Shown here: piece after piece, positions 16,224-24,992 of the stretch
Layout of the letters: each line of letters starts with the position of its first letter
How positions within the stretch are numbered: the first letter of the stretch is position 1
NCBI GenBank assembly: GCA_046349315.1
Contig: JAXMCQ010000017.1
Span: 1-64,000, forward strand
DNA length: 64,000 bases
Direction of reading: 5' to 3'
Source of the DNA: JAEUMG01 sp046349315
GTDB taxonomy: Bacteria; Pseudomonadota; Alphaproteobacteria; Rhizobiales; Aestuariivirgaceae
Notes under the pieces: generated by a model
Databases searched by the model: none
The model's input: the letters and a program-made list of their open reading frames with translations, nothing else
Told to the model about the DNA's origin: nothing
Position numbers and translations under genes: made by a program

Positions 16224-17093
16224 CTAAGGCCTCCACCCGGCGAGCAGGGCATTCGCCAGCCGGTTGAACTCCGCCTTGCCGCCCGCATCATTGCGCAGCA
16301 TCCGCGCCGCCTCGATGCGCCAGGCGCCGTCATCCTGCGTTGCCAGCCACGCGGCGAGAAGGGTCGGCGCCAATCCCTCCGGCGTGGTTTCCTTTGATAG
16401 ATCGGCAGGAGTCGCGGGAAGCTTGTCGCGCAGACGGAACGGCACGCGCACATTGCGCTTTCCGGCATCGCTGATGATCAGCGCCACGCGTTGCCCAGCA
16501 TCCGCGGGGATATCAAAGCGCACCTCGCGCTCGCCGCTGGGCGTCAGGACTGTTTCCTTGCCCGACACTTCGAGCTTGACGATGAACGGCGCCTCGCCGC
16601 CGCTCCACGCGACCCACACGGGTTGATCGCCGCGCAGCAGATTGTTCGGCGTGCGGTTGGCACCTGGAACCTGGAGCGCACCATCATCGCCCTTTGAGAT
16701 GAGATTGGCCGGAACCTCTTCATCCTCTTCGCCGGCAAGCAATGAACCAATAGCCGTGATCAGGCCCCAGGTCTCGCCGCCATGTGCGGTCTCCGCCGAG
16801 ACCGTCACGCGCATCGCCTTGCTGCCGACCTCGATCCTGCCGCCTTCACCGTAATCGATCAGTACGCGGCTCTTGGGATCGCGCACAAAGACGATGTCGC
16901 CGTCATAGAGCGGCATCCAGATTTGCGGCTTGTGCTCGGTGCCCTCGCGGACAATGACCGTGCCTTTGGCGAGATCTTCGCCCGCGAGTTCGACCTCGAC
17001 AACATGCGCAACCGCCTCGCGATCAGCGGCGAAGGACGGCGCATGCCAGAACAGGAAACCAAGAATTGCGAGCGTTGCGAGAAGTGAGCGCAT
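16224..17093 (-). CDS. FecR-like exported protein
   Basis: This 289-residue protein has a signal peptide (MRSLLATLAILGFLFWHAPSFA). A FecR-type beta-helical domain follows at about residues 30-110 (VVEVELAGEDLAKGTVIVREG, LYDGDIVFVRDPKSRVLIDYGEGGRIEV), then an Ig-like region and a helical C-terminal segment rich in Leu/Ala. FecR domains act as periplasmic ligand or signal platforms. ATG 17093 overlaps the stop codon of the CHASE2 gene (TGATG), so both are made together and may form one envelope sensor. No sigma factor gene lies nearby, unlike classical FecR systems. Confidence 0.78.
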   Translation of the reverse strand: MRSLLATLAILGFLFWHAPSFAADREAVAHVVEVELAGEDLAKGTVIVREGTEHKPQIWMPLYDGDIVFVRDPKSRVLIDYGEGGRIEVGSKAMRVTVSAETAHGGETWGLITAIGSLLAGEEDEEVPANLISKGDDGALQVPGANRTPNNLLRGDQPVWVAWSGGEAPFIVKLEVSGKETVLTPSGEREVRFDIPADAGQRVALIISDAGKRNVRVPFRLRDKLPATPADLSKETTPEGLAPTLLAAWLATQDDGAWRIEAARMLRNDAGGKAEFNRLANALLAGWRP

Positions 17094-18481
17094 CAATGCT
17101 TGCCTGATCTGTCCTTGAATATTGCCCGCCACCCGCGGCCGGATCGCCATTCGACGACGATCCCGACAATTGAATCTGCAATCTTGTAGAGCGCGAATAC
17201 CGTAAGTCCCAAGGCGATCACCTCGACCGCCGTCGCAAAGCCGAACCAGCGCGACACCAGGAACGATGTTCCAACACCCGCGAGACCAATGAGGATCATT
17301 GCCGGCGCCGCCTGGAATCGGATGCCGATAAAGGCAACGATGAAGAAGAAGCAGATGCCGAGCAGGTTCCTTACAAAAAGCGATGCGGCCGGCGTCTCGC
17401 TGATTACTTTAGCCAAGGCCACCGTATTGGCGATGATGGTGACCCCGGGCATCGAGCCGAGCGGCGTCGCATAGACGTCGCGCGAATCCGCATGCGTGAC
17501 GCCGATCAGCACCGCGCGGTTGTGGAATATGCCGGCATCGACTTCGCCCGTCGCTTCGACCATATCGCCGCTCACGCGAACCAGACTCCATGCGCCGATC
17601 CGGCGCAACAGCGCCGTCGGCTTTCCGTCCGTCCCTGTTGCATTCAAAGCCGGCGTTTTTGCGGAATCGCTGAAGGCGAAGGGAATGGGAGCCTCGAGAC
17701 GATTGTGCTGCGGCCATGAGCTGGCGGCTTGAGACGCCTTTCCCCCGCACTCCGTTTCGATCTGGCGATCAAGGAAGGATTTGAGTGCCGCCCCTTGATT
17801 CTCAAGCGACGCCGCTACCGCAAGGGCGGCCGACGGAAAGGCCTCGCCTGTCGCCCCATCGCACACGGTCTGCCAGAAGCGCACCTTGCGCACCACGCGG
17901 TCGCCGCCGAACGACGGCAACGCGCTGATCCACGAGATATTGGGCTTCGTGGCAATGACGCTGTCATAGGGTGTCTTGCGGTAGGAATCGGCAAGGTAGG
18001 TTTGCCCTTCGCCCGGCAGGCTCGCCCCCTTGAAGCGGATCGCGCGCACGATATAGAGCGGCGGTGCATCCGCCGGATAATGCGCCAGCACGTTATAGAG
18101 TTCGGGTGTCGGAGGCTGGCCCTCGGTGTCGCCGGAAAGATCGAGATCGACAACGATGACCCGCGCCCCGCCCTCGCGCGCCACGTTGATCATGGTGGCG
18201 ATCGCCTTGTGCGGCGTGATGACCGGATTGCCCCACCGCGTGCGCGTCTCATCATCGACTTCGATAAGCGTTACCGGCACGGCCCTCTGTTCGGCGCCGG
18301 AGAACAGGGTCGACACCTTGATGAGCTTGTCGGCCGAACTCAGGCTCTCATAGGCCTCGAGCATGCCCTTCCCAATTCCGAGCATGGTGAGGATCGCAAC
18401 CAGGACGGCCGCGGCATAGCTCCAGCCCCGTCTCTTGCCGACGGGTTGCAGAGAGAACAGCGATTTGACCAGATTGGCCAC
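17093..18481 (-). CDS. CHASE2-domain membrane protein without output domain
   Basis: This 462-residue protein has an N-terminal membrane helix (about residues 22-40), a large periplasmic CHASE2 sensor domain (about 45-365, with VTLIEVDDETRTRWGNPVITPHK, GARVIVVDLDLSG and the late GVTHADSRDVYATPLGSMPGV) and three C-terminal membrane helices (about 370-445). CHASE2 usually feeds a cyclase or kinase; here only about 20 residues follow the last helix, so the output must be through another protein. GTG 18481 is preceded by a strong AAGGAGG, about 11 bases away. Its stop overlaps the FecR-like gene start. It probably passes envelope signals to the caspases beside it, which is inference. Confidence 0.85.
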   Translation of the reverse strand: MANLVKSLFSLQPVGKRRGWSYAAAVLVAILTMLGIGKGMLEAYESLSSADKLIKVSTLFSGAEQRAVPVTLIEVDDETRTRWGNPVITPHKAIATMINVAREGGARVIVVDLDLSGDTEGQPPTPELYNVLAHYPADAPPLYIVRAIRFKGASLPGEGQTYLADSYRKTPYDSVIATKPNISWISALPSFGGDRVVRKVRFWQTVCDGATGEAFPSAALAVAASLENQGAALKSFLDRQIETECGGKASQAASSWPQHNRLEAPIPFAFSDSAKTPALNATGTDGKPTALLRRIGAWSLVRVSGDMVEATGEVDAGIFHNRAVLIGVTHADSRDVYATPLGSMPGVTIIANTVALAKVISETPAASLFVRNLLGICFFFIVAFIGIRFQAAPAMILIGLAGVGTSFLVSRWFGFATAVEVIALGLTVFALYKIADSIVGIVVEWRSGRGWRAIFKDRSGKH

Positions 18482-18516
18482 TGGCCTTGAACCTCCTTAC
18501 CGAATGCGATGAACCG

Positions 18517-19512
18517 CTATTGCAGCGGCGGATAAAACGCGTCGAGATAATTTATCGTGACGCTCTTGGTATTGCCATTGGCCTGGGCCTTGTCCCAAAG
18601 CGCTTTGAACTGCTCCCGTCGGCTATTGTAGTTCGACACCCATTTATCCAGCGACGCCGGGTACATATAGATCAGCGTGTCATAATCGAGCTGCGAGATC
18701 GTGTCATTCTCGCCGGGCGAATAGCACTTCGCCTTTTCACCATCCTTGAACATCTTGGCGTCGAAGTAATACTTCATCACCGACTTCGGATCATATTCCG
18801 TCATCAGCGCATCCGGATCCCAAAGAACACGCATGTTATTGTCGACGGTTGCCTTGTCCCAGGCGTTCGGCGGTTCGGCGAAGGTCTTGTAGATATAATC
18901 CCAATCGAACTCAGCATCGCAGGTGCTCGCCGGGCTTTGGTGTTCGTGGTGAAAGCCGAGCGCATGCCCGAACTCGTGATAGACGATGCCAGCCGGCCGC
19001 TCCTGTCTGATCTGGTCGCCGGTCAATTGATCGAAACCCTGGAGGTTCAGGGTCGCCTCGTCGAGGCGGTAGTAATGGAGCGCCGCCGTCCCCAGTGCCG
19101 ACCAGTATCCCGGCTGGTCGAAACTAATGCGGATATGGTCGAGCCGCTTGTCGGGCTCGCAGCTCCTCGGCACCTGGGCATTGCCCCAGTCGAAACCGAT
19201 GCCTACTTCCTTGATGATCCACACGTTGGCAAGTTCTTTAATGGCAAGCCTCACATCGTCACTCCCGCCCATGAAGCAGACGCGGAGCTTCTTGTAGGTT
19301 GGCGGCCACTGGAACATCGGTTCGAAGATGCCGCGAGTTTCTTCCAGCGTACCCAGGGCCTCGATATTTTGAAGTGCCTGCGCCATGCGTTCGATATACT
19401 TTTTGGGAAGGAATTTTCCCGTCACCGGATCATGCGCCAGAGCCGATCCGCCCACTGCGCCAAGCGCCAGAGCAGCTCCGAACAGTACACCGAGCGATCG
19501 TTTCGCCGTCAT
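18517..19512 (-). CDS. Exported zinc metalloprotease of the metzincin type
   Basis: This 331-residue protein has a signal peptide ending near ALA-HDP. The zinc site HEFGHALGFHH (His179, Glu180, His183, His189) is the metzincin signature HExxHxxGxxH. The Met-turn SVMKYY (Met246) lies at the right distance downstream. The rest resembles matrixin/astacin-like secreted proteases. No propeptide switch cysteine is obvious, although Cys79 and Cys118 lie ahead of the zinc site. ATG 19512 has GGGAGG eight bases upstream. It sits between the CHASE2 and tandem-caspase genes on the same strand and could process or be processed by the caspases. Confidence 0.88.
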   Translation of the reverse strand: MTAKRSLGVLFGAALALGAVGGSALAHDPVTGKFLPKKYIERMAQALQNIEALGTLEETRGIFEPMFQWPPTYKKLRVCFMGGSDDVRLAIKELANVWIIKEVGIGFDWGNAQVPRSCEPDKRLDHIRISFDQPGYWSALGTAALHYYRLDEATLNLQGFDQLTGDQIRQERPAGIVYHEFGHALGFHHEHQSPASTCDAEFDWDYIYKTFAEPPNAWDKATVDNNMRVLWDPDALMTEYDPKSVMKYYFDAKMFKDGEKAKCYSPGENDTISQLDYDTLIYMYPASLDKWVSNYNSRREQFKALWDKAQANGNTKSVTINYLDAFYPPLQ

Positions 19513-19581
19513 AAGCCACGCCTCCCAACGATCCTTTCAACCCGGTCGGAACCTATCATACCAAGCCCGTGGAACAATCCA

Positions 19582-21879
19582 TCACTGAGCTGCTTCGCCG
19601 CGCCGCACGAACACGAATTCGCTGCCCGGTTCATCGCCGGCTTTGACAATCCGGTAAAAGCCCGGCGTCTGTCCCTCCCCCACCGAATTGACGGCGGAGA
19701 TGACCGCCGGCTTGAGCTTCACTTCCAACAGCTCGCTCGCGGTGAAGGCAGGTTCCTTTATGGACGTCAGCGCGTCGATCATCGCCCGCGCGAACACTGA
19801 ATGGCCGGCGCCTCCGGCATCTTCGACCGGCTCTTCGCCACCGCTCGCAATGAGCTGGCGCGATTTGAGTCCCGCGGCCTTCTTGAGAAACCGATTGCGC
19901 GCCTCCGCTGCGGGCGTCGCGTCGGCCGCGCCACGCGACAGGCCGCCGGCATAACAGGAATCGGCAATGACCAGGATGGATTGCGGGTTCATCCGCTTGA
20001 GTTCGCGCGTGATCTCATCCGCGGCGATCCAGGTGTAGTCGGCACTCGCCTGGCCATCGACCGGTACCCAATAGGCGCCGAGGTCAGGATCGTTCTCGCC
20101 ATGGCCCGCGTAATAGACGAGAAGCTGGTCCTCATTCACCAGTCGCCGGCGCAATTCGAACAGCATTTGCTGAATGTCCGCCTTCTTGGCATTTGTCATG
20201 CGCAGGTCGAGAGTCTTCCCATTCTCGCCCGGCAGCGCGGTCATGAAACCGTATTGCTCGCTCAAGACCCTGGCGATCGCATCCGCATCGGCAGCCGGCG
20301 TCTGAAGCGTTGGAAAGGTCGGATCGGAGTAACTGCTGTTGGCGATAATGAGCGCATAGCGTCGCCCAGGCGATGTCGTAACCGCCTCTTCGTCGTCCTG
20401 CGCGGCAATGGCAAGAGTCCGCACCGCCAGCGTCGACCAGTCATTGGCGAGCACGCGGATCGCGATCGATTTCTTTCCCGCCGTTTCGACCAACTTCCGA
20501 AACTGCCCATTACTGTCGACCTCGACGATCTCGCTGTCGACCACGGCGCGGAATGCATGTCCCTCCCCGGAATAGCGCGCGACGAGCGTGAAGGAAGGCT
20601 CTTCGATTGTCTGCACACTGCGCTTGAGGGCTGGTGCGATGATCTCGATTTCGCCGTTCCTTCGCGGCGCTTCGGCGCGCGGTGACAGGAAGCGCAAATC
20701 AGCATTGGTCGCTTCGAAGACCGGTGCTTGTCGCTCCGACATGATGCGCCGGATCGCCGCGGCCAGCGACTTGACTGTTGGGTCAGGCGTCTCGCGCAGT
20801 GCTTCCGACACCGCGAACATCAGCTCTCCGAGAATTTCGGACTTTCCAGACTTGGACTCGACCGCCATCCGGCTTGCATCGGTTGCATAGAAGGCGGCCA
20901 TGTCACCGCTTCCGAAAAGCTCCACCGTCGAATCCGAGATAGCGAGGGTCTTCGGCTCGGTCTCTCGCGCCGTGTCCCACGCCCAGTCCGAATCTGCGAC
21001 CGCGTTCTTTTGCCGGCTCAGGAGAGCGACGCCGGCGGCGAAATTCGTGTCGAGCACGACGAATGCATCCGCGCCACGATTGCGGATCTGGGTGACGAAA
21101 TTCGACAATTCGGCCGAGCGCACGCCCTCGAGCAGAATCTTCGCACGGTTCTTGCCTTTGTCCGGGATCGAAAGTTCCGACGTCATAAGCACGATTTCGT
21201 CGAGCTTTGCGGCTTGCCGCTCATAGGCGGCGCGTCGCTCCGAGTCGGTCTCGTCCTCTCTGACGTCGGCAAGTGCCTTCTCGCAGAACGGCTGCGACTG
21301 CGGCGTCAATTCTCCGCTGCACGCGATTCCCACGAAGTCGACGAAGGATTGTTTCCCCCAGCGATTATAGGAGCCAGCCGCCCCGGAAAATGTGATTACG
21401 ACCTGGTCGCGCTCGCGCACGCAGGCGAGCAGGTCCTCCATCTTTTCGAGCACGAGGGACCGCGTCACTTCAGGGCCGCTGAGCACCGTGATCAGTCCCT
21501 CAGTGACGCCGCGCTCGCGAAAGAGTGCATGGAGGAGGCGCGCGTCGTTCTGCGTGCCGGGCAGCGCGATGAATCCCGGATAATAGGGCGCAAGGATCAG
21601 CGCGTGGACTGCCGGCTGTGGCGGCCGCGTCGCTTGGCAGGAAGCTCGGCTCCTCGCACCGTCAAACCGGGTTACCGGCCGGTCAAGGGATGGGAACAGG
21701 CTCGCCTGATCCGCCATGAGCAGGCTCTGGAGCGATGCCTCGCAGGCGGCGTCGCACGTGTCGACCACCGCAAGCCCTGCCCTCACTGGCGATCCGTGAA
21801 GAACGATCCCGAATAGGAGAAGGAGCGCGGTAATCCACGCACGCTGCGGAATGTTGGTTCGTCGCCACCACCAATTCAT
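19582..21879 (-). CDS. Tandem caspase protein: degenerate first domain, intact second domain
   Basis: This 765-residue protein has a signal or anchor helix (about 16-34). A first caspase-like domain (about 88-400) has lost the catalytic pair: the His position reads FSGAAG (164-169) and the Cys position reads DTNFAAG (277-283). An Ig-like spacer follows (about 425-515). The second caspase domain (about 518-755) is intact, with His593 in YYAGHG and Cys642 in ADSCYAGG. A pseudo-enzyme joined to an active one suggests regulation by dimer-like contact. ATG 21879 has AGGA about ten bases upstream. It probably starts the leftward operon with the metalloprotease. Confidence 0.85.
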   Translation of the reverse strand: MNWWWRRTNIPQRAWITALLLLFGIVLHGSPVRAGLAVVDTCDAACEASLQSLLMADQASLFPSLDRPVTRFDGARSRASCQATRPPQPAVHALILAPYYPGFIALPGTQNDARLLHALFRERGVTEGLITVLSGPEVTRSLVLEKMEDLLACVRERDQVVITFSGAAGSYNRWGKQSFVDFVGIACSGELTPQSQPFCEKALADVREDETDSERRAAYERQAAKLDEIVLMTSELSIPDKGKNRAKILLEGVRSAELSNFVTQIRNRGADAFVVLDTNFAAGVALLSRQKNAVADSDWAWDTARETEPKTLAISDSTVELFGSGDMAAFYATDASRMAVESKSGKSEILGELMFAVSEALRETPDPTVKSLAAAIRRIMSERQAPVFEATNADLRFLSPRAEAPRRNGEIEIIAPALKRSVQTIEEPSFTLVARYSGEGHAFRAVVDSEIVEVDSNGQFRKLVETAGKKSIAIRVLANDWSTLAVRTLAIAAQDDEEAVTTSPGRRYALIIANSSYSDPTFPTLQTPAADADAIARVLSEQYGFMTALPGENGKTLDLRMTNAKKADIQQMLFELRRRLVNEDQLLVYYAGHGENDPDLGAYWVPVDGQASADYTWIAADEITRELKRMNPQSILVIADSCYAGGLSRGAADATPAAEARNRFLKKAAGLKSRQLIASGGEEPVEDAGGAGHSVFARAMIDALTSIKEPAFTASELLEVKLKPAVISAVNSVGEGQTPGFYRIVKAGDEPGSEFVFVRRGEAAQ

Positions 21880-21979
21880 CCGAATTATATCCTGCCCCAA
21901 GAATTTGATTAAATTAGGGCACGAACCGCCAAACAAGGAAGCGCTTTCCGCCAGTAGGAATGCAACGTAAGATCGTGCC

Positions 21980-22219
21980 ATGGACAGGCGCCGGATCGAG
22001 TCGTGCCTGCCTGCCAAGCTCCACTCCTTCAGCCGGCAGGTGCTCGACTACTACCTTGACGGTGAGCTTTCGACGGAGGAATTCCGCCGCTGGTTCCACA
22101 TGCCGAATTCCGAATATCTGATGATGGGCGACTGCATCGCGCAACTCGTCGATCCGAATTACATCCCTGAAGCTCAGCGCCCGCAGGGCATGAAGACCGC
22201 CAACGCCAGAAAGATTTAG
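21980..22219 (+). CDS. Small conserved-looking protein, unknown function
   Basis: This 79-residue soluble protein is basic at both ends and has an acidic middle (LDYYLDGELSTEEFRRWFHMPNSEYLMMGDCIAQLVDPNYIP). There is no signal peptide or membrane helix. Codon use and composition look like the neighbours. It starts 101 bases from, and is transcribed away from, the tandem-caspase gene, so they share a promoter region. I do not recognise the family. It is not obviously part of the cysK operon, whose start is 156 bases further on. Confidence 0.6.
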   Translation: MDRRRIESCLPAKLHSFSRQVLDYYLDGELSTEEFRRWFHMPNSEYLMMGDCIAQLVDPNYIPEAQRPQGMKTANARKI

Positions 22220-22375
22220 TTCGGCGCTTCCTGCTAATTCGGAACATTCGATGCATAACGCCGGCGAGGATGAGACCTGCGCCAAGGCTGGTCAAGCTTG
22301 CTTGACTTGGAAGCGCCCTTTCCGGATCATCCGCGCCCCAAACCCGGCACCGCCTTGGTGCCACGGAGAGTTTCT

Positions 22376-23422
22376 ATGGATTTCAAGCCTGACGTCATTT
22401 CAGCGATCGGCAACACGCCACTGATCAAATTGCGCAAGGCCTCGGAACTGACCGGCTGCACCATCCTCGGCAAGGCCGAATTCATGAATCCGGGACAATC
22501 GGTGAAAGACCGCGCCGCTCTCTTCATCATCAAGGACGCGATCGCAAAAGGCACGTTAAAGGCGGGTGGCACAATTGTCGAAGGCACCGCCGGCAATACC
22601 GGCATCGGGCTCGCGGTTGTCGCTAATGCTATGGGCTTCAAGACCGTGATCGTCATTCCGGTAACCCAGAGTCAGGAGAAGAAGGATGCTCTCCGCCTCC
22701 TCGGCGCCGAACTCGTCGAAGTCCCCGCCGTGCCCTACAAGAATCCCAACAACTATGTGAAATATTCCGGCCGCCTCGCCGAGGCCCTGGCCAAGACCAG
22801 CCCGAATGGCGCGATCTGGGCCAACCAGTTCGACAATGTCGCCAACCGCCGCGCCCATATCGAGACGACATCCCAGGAAATCTGGCGCCAGACCGACGGC
22901 AAGGTCGATGGCTTCGTCTCCGCCGTCGGCTCGGGTGGCACGCTCGGCGGCGTCAGCGACGGCCTCAAGGCGAAAAACAAGAACATCCGCATCGCGCTCG
23001 CCGACCCGATGGGTGCCGCACTCTACAGCTACTACAAGACCGGCGAACTCAAATCCGAGGGCTCCTCCATCACCGAAGGCATCGGCCAAGGCCGCATCAC
23101 CAAGAATATCGAAGGTGCCATTATCGATGATGCCTTTCAGATCCCGGATTCGGAAGCGATCCCGATCGCTTTCGATCTCCTCGAACATGAGGGGCTGTGC
23201 ATGGGCGGCTCGACCGGCATCAATGTCGCCGGCGCCATCCGCCTCGCAAAGCAAATGGGTCCAGGCCACACTATCGTGACCATCCTTTGCGACTATGGCA
23301 CGCGCTACCAGTCGAAAATGTTCAACCCGACTTTCCTACGCGAGAAAAACCTGCCGGTTCCGGCATGGCTCGAACGCCAGGCTTCCGCGCCAACAGTCTT
23401 CGAAGAAGTGCCGGCGGCATGA
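22376..23422 (+). CDS. cysK: Cysteine synthase A (O-acetylserine sulfhydrylase)
   Basis: This 348-residue PLP enzyme makes cysteine from O-acetylserine and sulfide. The PLP lysine is in GQSVKDRAA (Lys44). The substrate loop TAGNTGIG, the phosphate-binding GSGGTLGG and the C-terminal MGGSTGIN are all present. The extra C-terminal 35 residues (PTFLREKNLPVPAWLER) are typical of the longer alphaproteobacterial type. ATG 22376 follows GGAGAG; the frame is open from 22298 but that part looks random. Its stop overlaps the ATG of the alaX gene (ATGA), so it leads a four-gene operon. Confidence 0.95.
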   Translation: MDFKPDVISAIGNTPLIKLRKASELTGCTILGKAEFMNPGQSVKDRAALFIIKDAIAKGTLKAGGTIVEGTAGNTGIGLAVVANAMGFKTVIVIPVTQSQEKKDALRLLGAELVEVPAVPYKNPNNYVKYSGRLAEALAKTSPNGAIWANQFDNVANRRAHIETTSQEIWRQTDGKVDGFVSAVGSGGTLGGVSDGLKAKNKNIRIALADPMGAALYSYYKTGELKSEGSSITEGIGQGRITKNIEGAIIDDAFQIPDSEAIPIAFDLLEHEGLCMGGSTGINVAGAIRLAKQMGPGHTIVTILCDYGTRYQSKMFNPTFLREKNLPVPAWLERQASAPTVFEEVPAA

Positions 23423-24135
23423 CCAACCTTCTCTATCGCGACGACGCCTATCGCCAGACTGCCGACGCGAAGGTGATCGCCATCAATGATCGCGGCGGCA
23501 TCATTCTCGACGGCACGGTTTTCTATGCCGCGGCCGGTGGGCAGCCCGGCGACAAGGGCACGCTTGCCTTCACGGGCAACACCATTCCCATCGCCACCAC
23601 CGTCTATGACGAGGCAAAGAACGTCGTCCATGTGCCCGCACAACTGGGCGCCCTGCCCGATCCCGGCACCGACGTCGAGCTCGCGCTTGACTGGGCGATC
23701 CGCTATCGCAACATGCGGGCTCACACGCTCATGCATCTCCTCTGCGCCACGGTTCCTTTTCCGGTGACCGGTGGCGCCATCACAGAGGACGGCGGCCGCA
23801 TCGATTTCGATATCCCGAAGGACCAGGTGCCGGACAAAGCCGAACTCACCGAGAAGATCAATGCGCTGATTGCCGCCGATCATCCGGTCTCGTTTCGCTG
23901 GATCAGCGATGCCGAAATGGAAGCCAACCTGAACCTGATCCGCACCATGTCGGTGAAGCCACCCATGGGGACCGGCCGCGTTCGACTTGTCGCCATCGGT
24001 CCGGATGGCAGCGTCGATCTGCAGCCCTGCGGCGGAACGCATGTGCGCTCGACCGGCGAGATCGGTCCGATCACCGTCGCCGGCATCGAAAGCAAGGGCA
24101 AGCAGAACCGCCGCATCCGCCTCGCCTTCGCTTGA
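23419..24135 (+). CDS. alaX: Alanyl-tRNA editing protein AlaX
   Basis: This 238-residue protein has the AlaRS editing-domain pattern and no synthetase core. The zinc ligands are His102 and His106 (AHTLMHL) and Cys204 and His208 (CGGTH). The N-terminal YAAAGGQPGDKG block forms the rest of the site. It hydrolyses Ser- or Gly-mischarged tRNA-Ala in the cytoplasm. ATG 23419 overlaps the cysK stop by four bases, so it is translated from the same message. Linking a Ser-tRNA editor to cysteine synthesis from O-acetylserine makes sense if serine levels rise, but that is inference. Confidence 0.93.
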   Translation: MTNLLYRDDAYRQTADAKVIAINDRGGIILDGTVFYAAAGGQPGDKGTLAFTGNTIPIATTVYDEAKNVVHVPAQLGALPDPGTDVELALDWAIRYRNMRAHTLMHLLCATVPFPVTGGAITEDGGRIDFDIPKDQVPDKAELTEKINALIAADHPVSFRWISDAEMEANLNLIRTMSVKPPMGTGRVRLVAIGPDGSVDLQPCGGTHVRSTGEIGPITVAGIESKGKQNRRIRLAFA

Positions 24136-24145
24136 GAGAACCCGC

Positions 24146-24991
24146 ATGTCGCCTTATGTCGTTTCCACCGAATGGCTCGCCGAGCGCCTGAACGCGCCGG
24201 ACATTTCCATCATCGACGCGTCCTGGCACTTGCCAGCCGCCAAGCGCGACGCCAAAGCGGAGTTTCTCGAAGGCCACATTCCCGGCGCGCAATTCTTCGA
24301 TATCGACGCCATCTCCGACACCGAGACCAGCCTGCCGCATATGCTGCCGTCTCCGGAGAAATTTGCCTCGCGTATGAGGAAGCTCGGTATCGGCGATGGC
24401 AAGAAGGTGATCGCCTATGACGCAGTAGGGTTGTTCTCGGCGGCGCGCGCCTGGTGGATGTTTCGTGTCTTCGGCCATGACGATGTCGCGGTACTCGATG
24501 GCGGATTGCCGAAATGGAAAGCGGAAGGCCGCCCACTCGAAGACGGGCCAGCGACAAAACCGCAAGAGCGGCATTTCACGGCGCGCTACCAGGCGATGAT
24601 GGTGCGCGACAAAGCCGACGTGCTCCGCGCCGTCGAGAAGCACGATGCCGCGATAGCCGATGCGCGGTCACTCCCCCGCTTCAGCGCGCAAGAGCCCGAA
24701 CCGCGGCCCGGCGTACGCGGCGGCCACATGCCAGGCGCCAAGAACGTCCACTACGCGACACTGCTCCGGCCTGACGGCACGCTGAAATCCCCCGATGAGA
24801 TCGCCAAGGTGTTTGCGGCAGCGGGCGTGGATGTAGCGAAACCCATCATCACAAGCTGTGGCTCCGGCGTGACGGCGGCAATCCTTTCGCTCGGGCTTAC
24901 GCTGATCGGAGCGAAGGACCACGGTCTCTATGACGGCTCCTGGTCGGAATGGGGTGCCGCCAGCGACACGGCCGTCGAGACAGGCGTCTGA
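24146..24991 (+). CDS. sseA: 3-Mercaptopyruvate/thiosulfate sulfurtransferase
   Basis: This 281-residue protein has two rhodanese domains. The N-terminal one (VVSTEWLAERL, VIAYDAVGLFSAARAWW) is non-catalytic. The C-terminal one carries the active-site loop CGSGVT (Cys238), the signature of 3-mercaptopyruvate sulfurtransferases rather than thiosulfate sulfurtransferases. It would move sulfur from 3-mercaptopyruvate to thiols or cyanide. It starts ten bases after alaX, so the operon combines making cysteine with using its sulfur. ATG 24146 is the first good start after the upstream stop. Confidence 0.92.
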   Translation: MSPYVVSTEWLAERLNAPDISIIDASWHLPAAKRDAKAEFLEGHIPGAQFFDIDAISDTETSLPHMLPSPEKFASRMRKLGIGDGKKVIAYDAVGLFSAARAWWMFRVFGHDDVAVLDGGLPKWKAEGRPLEDGPATKPQERHFTARYQAMMVRDKADVLRAVEKHDAAIADARSLPRFSAQEPEPRPGVRGGHMPGAKNVHYATLLRPDGTLKSPDEIAKVFAAAGVDVAKPIITSCGSGVTAAILSLGLTLIGAKDHGLYDGSWSEWGAASDTAVETGV

Positions 24992-24992
24992 C

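Noticed and set aside
10875..21879. Classical abortive-infection or toxin-antitoxin reading of the caspase locus
   Set aside because: All partners appear exported, and no gasdermin-like, TIR or nuclease protein is present, so a cytoplasmic suicide system is not supported.
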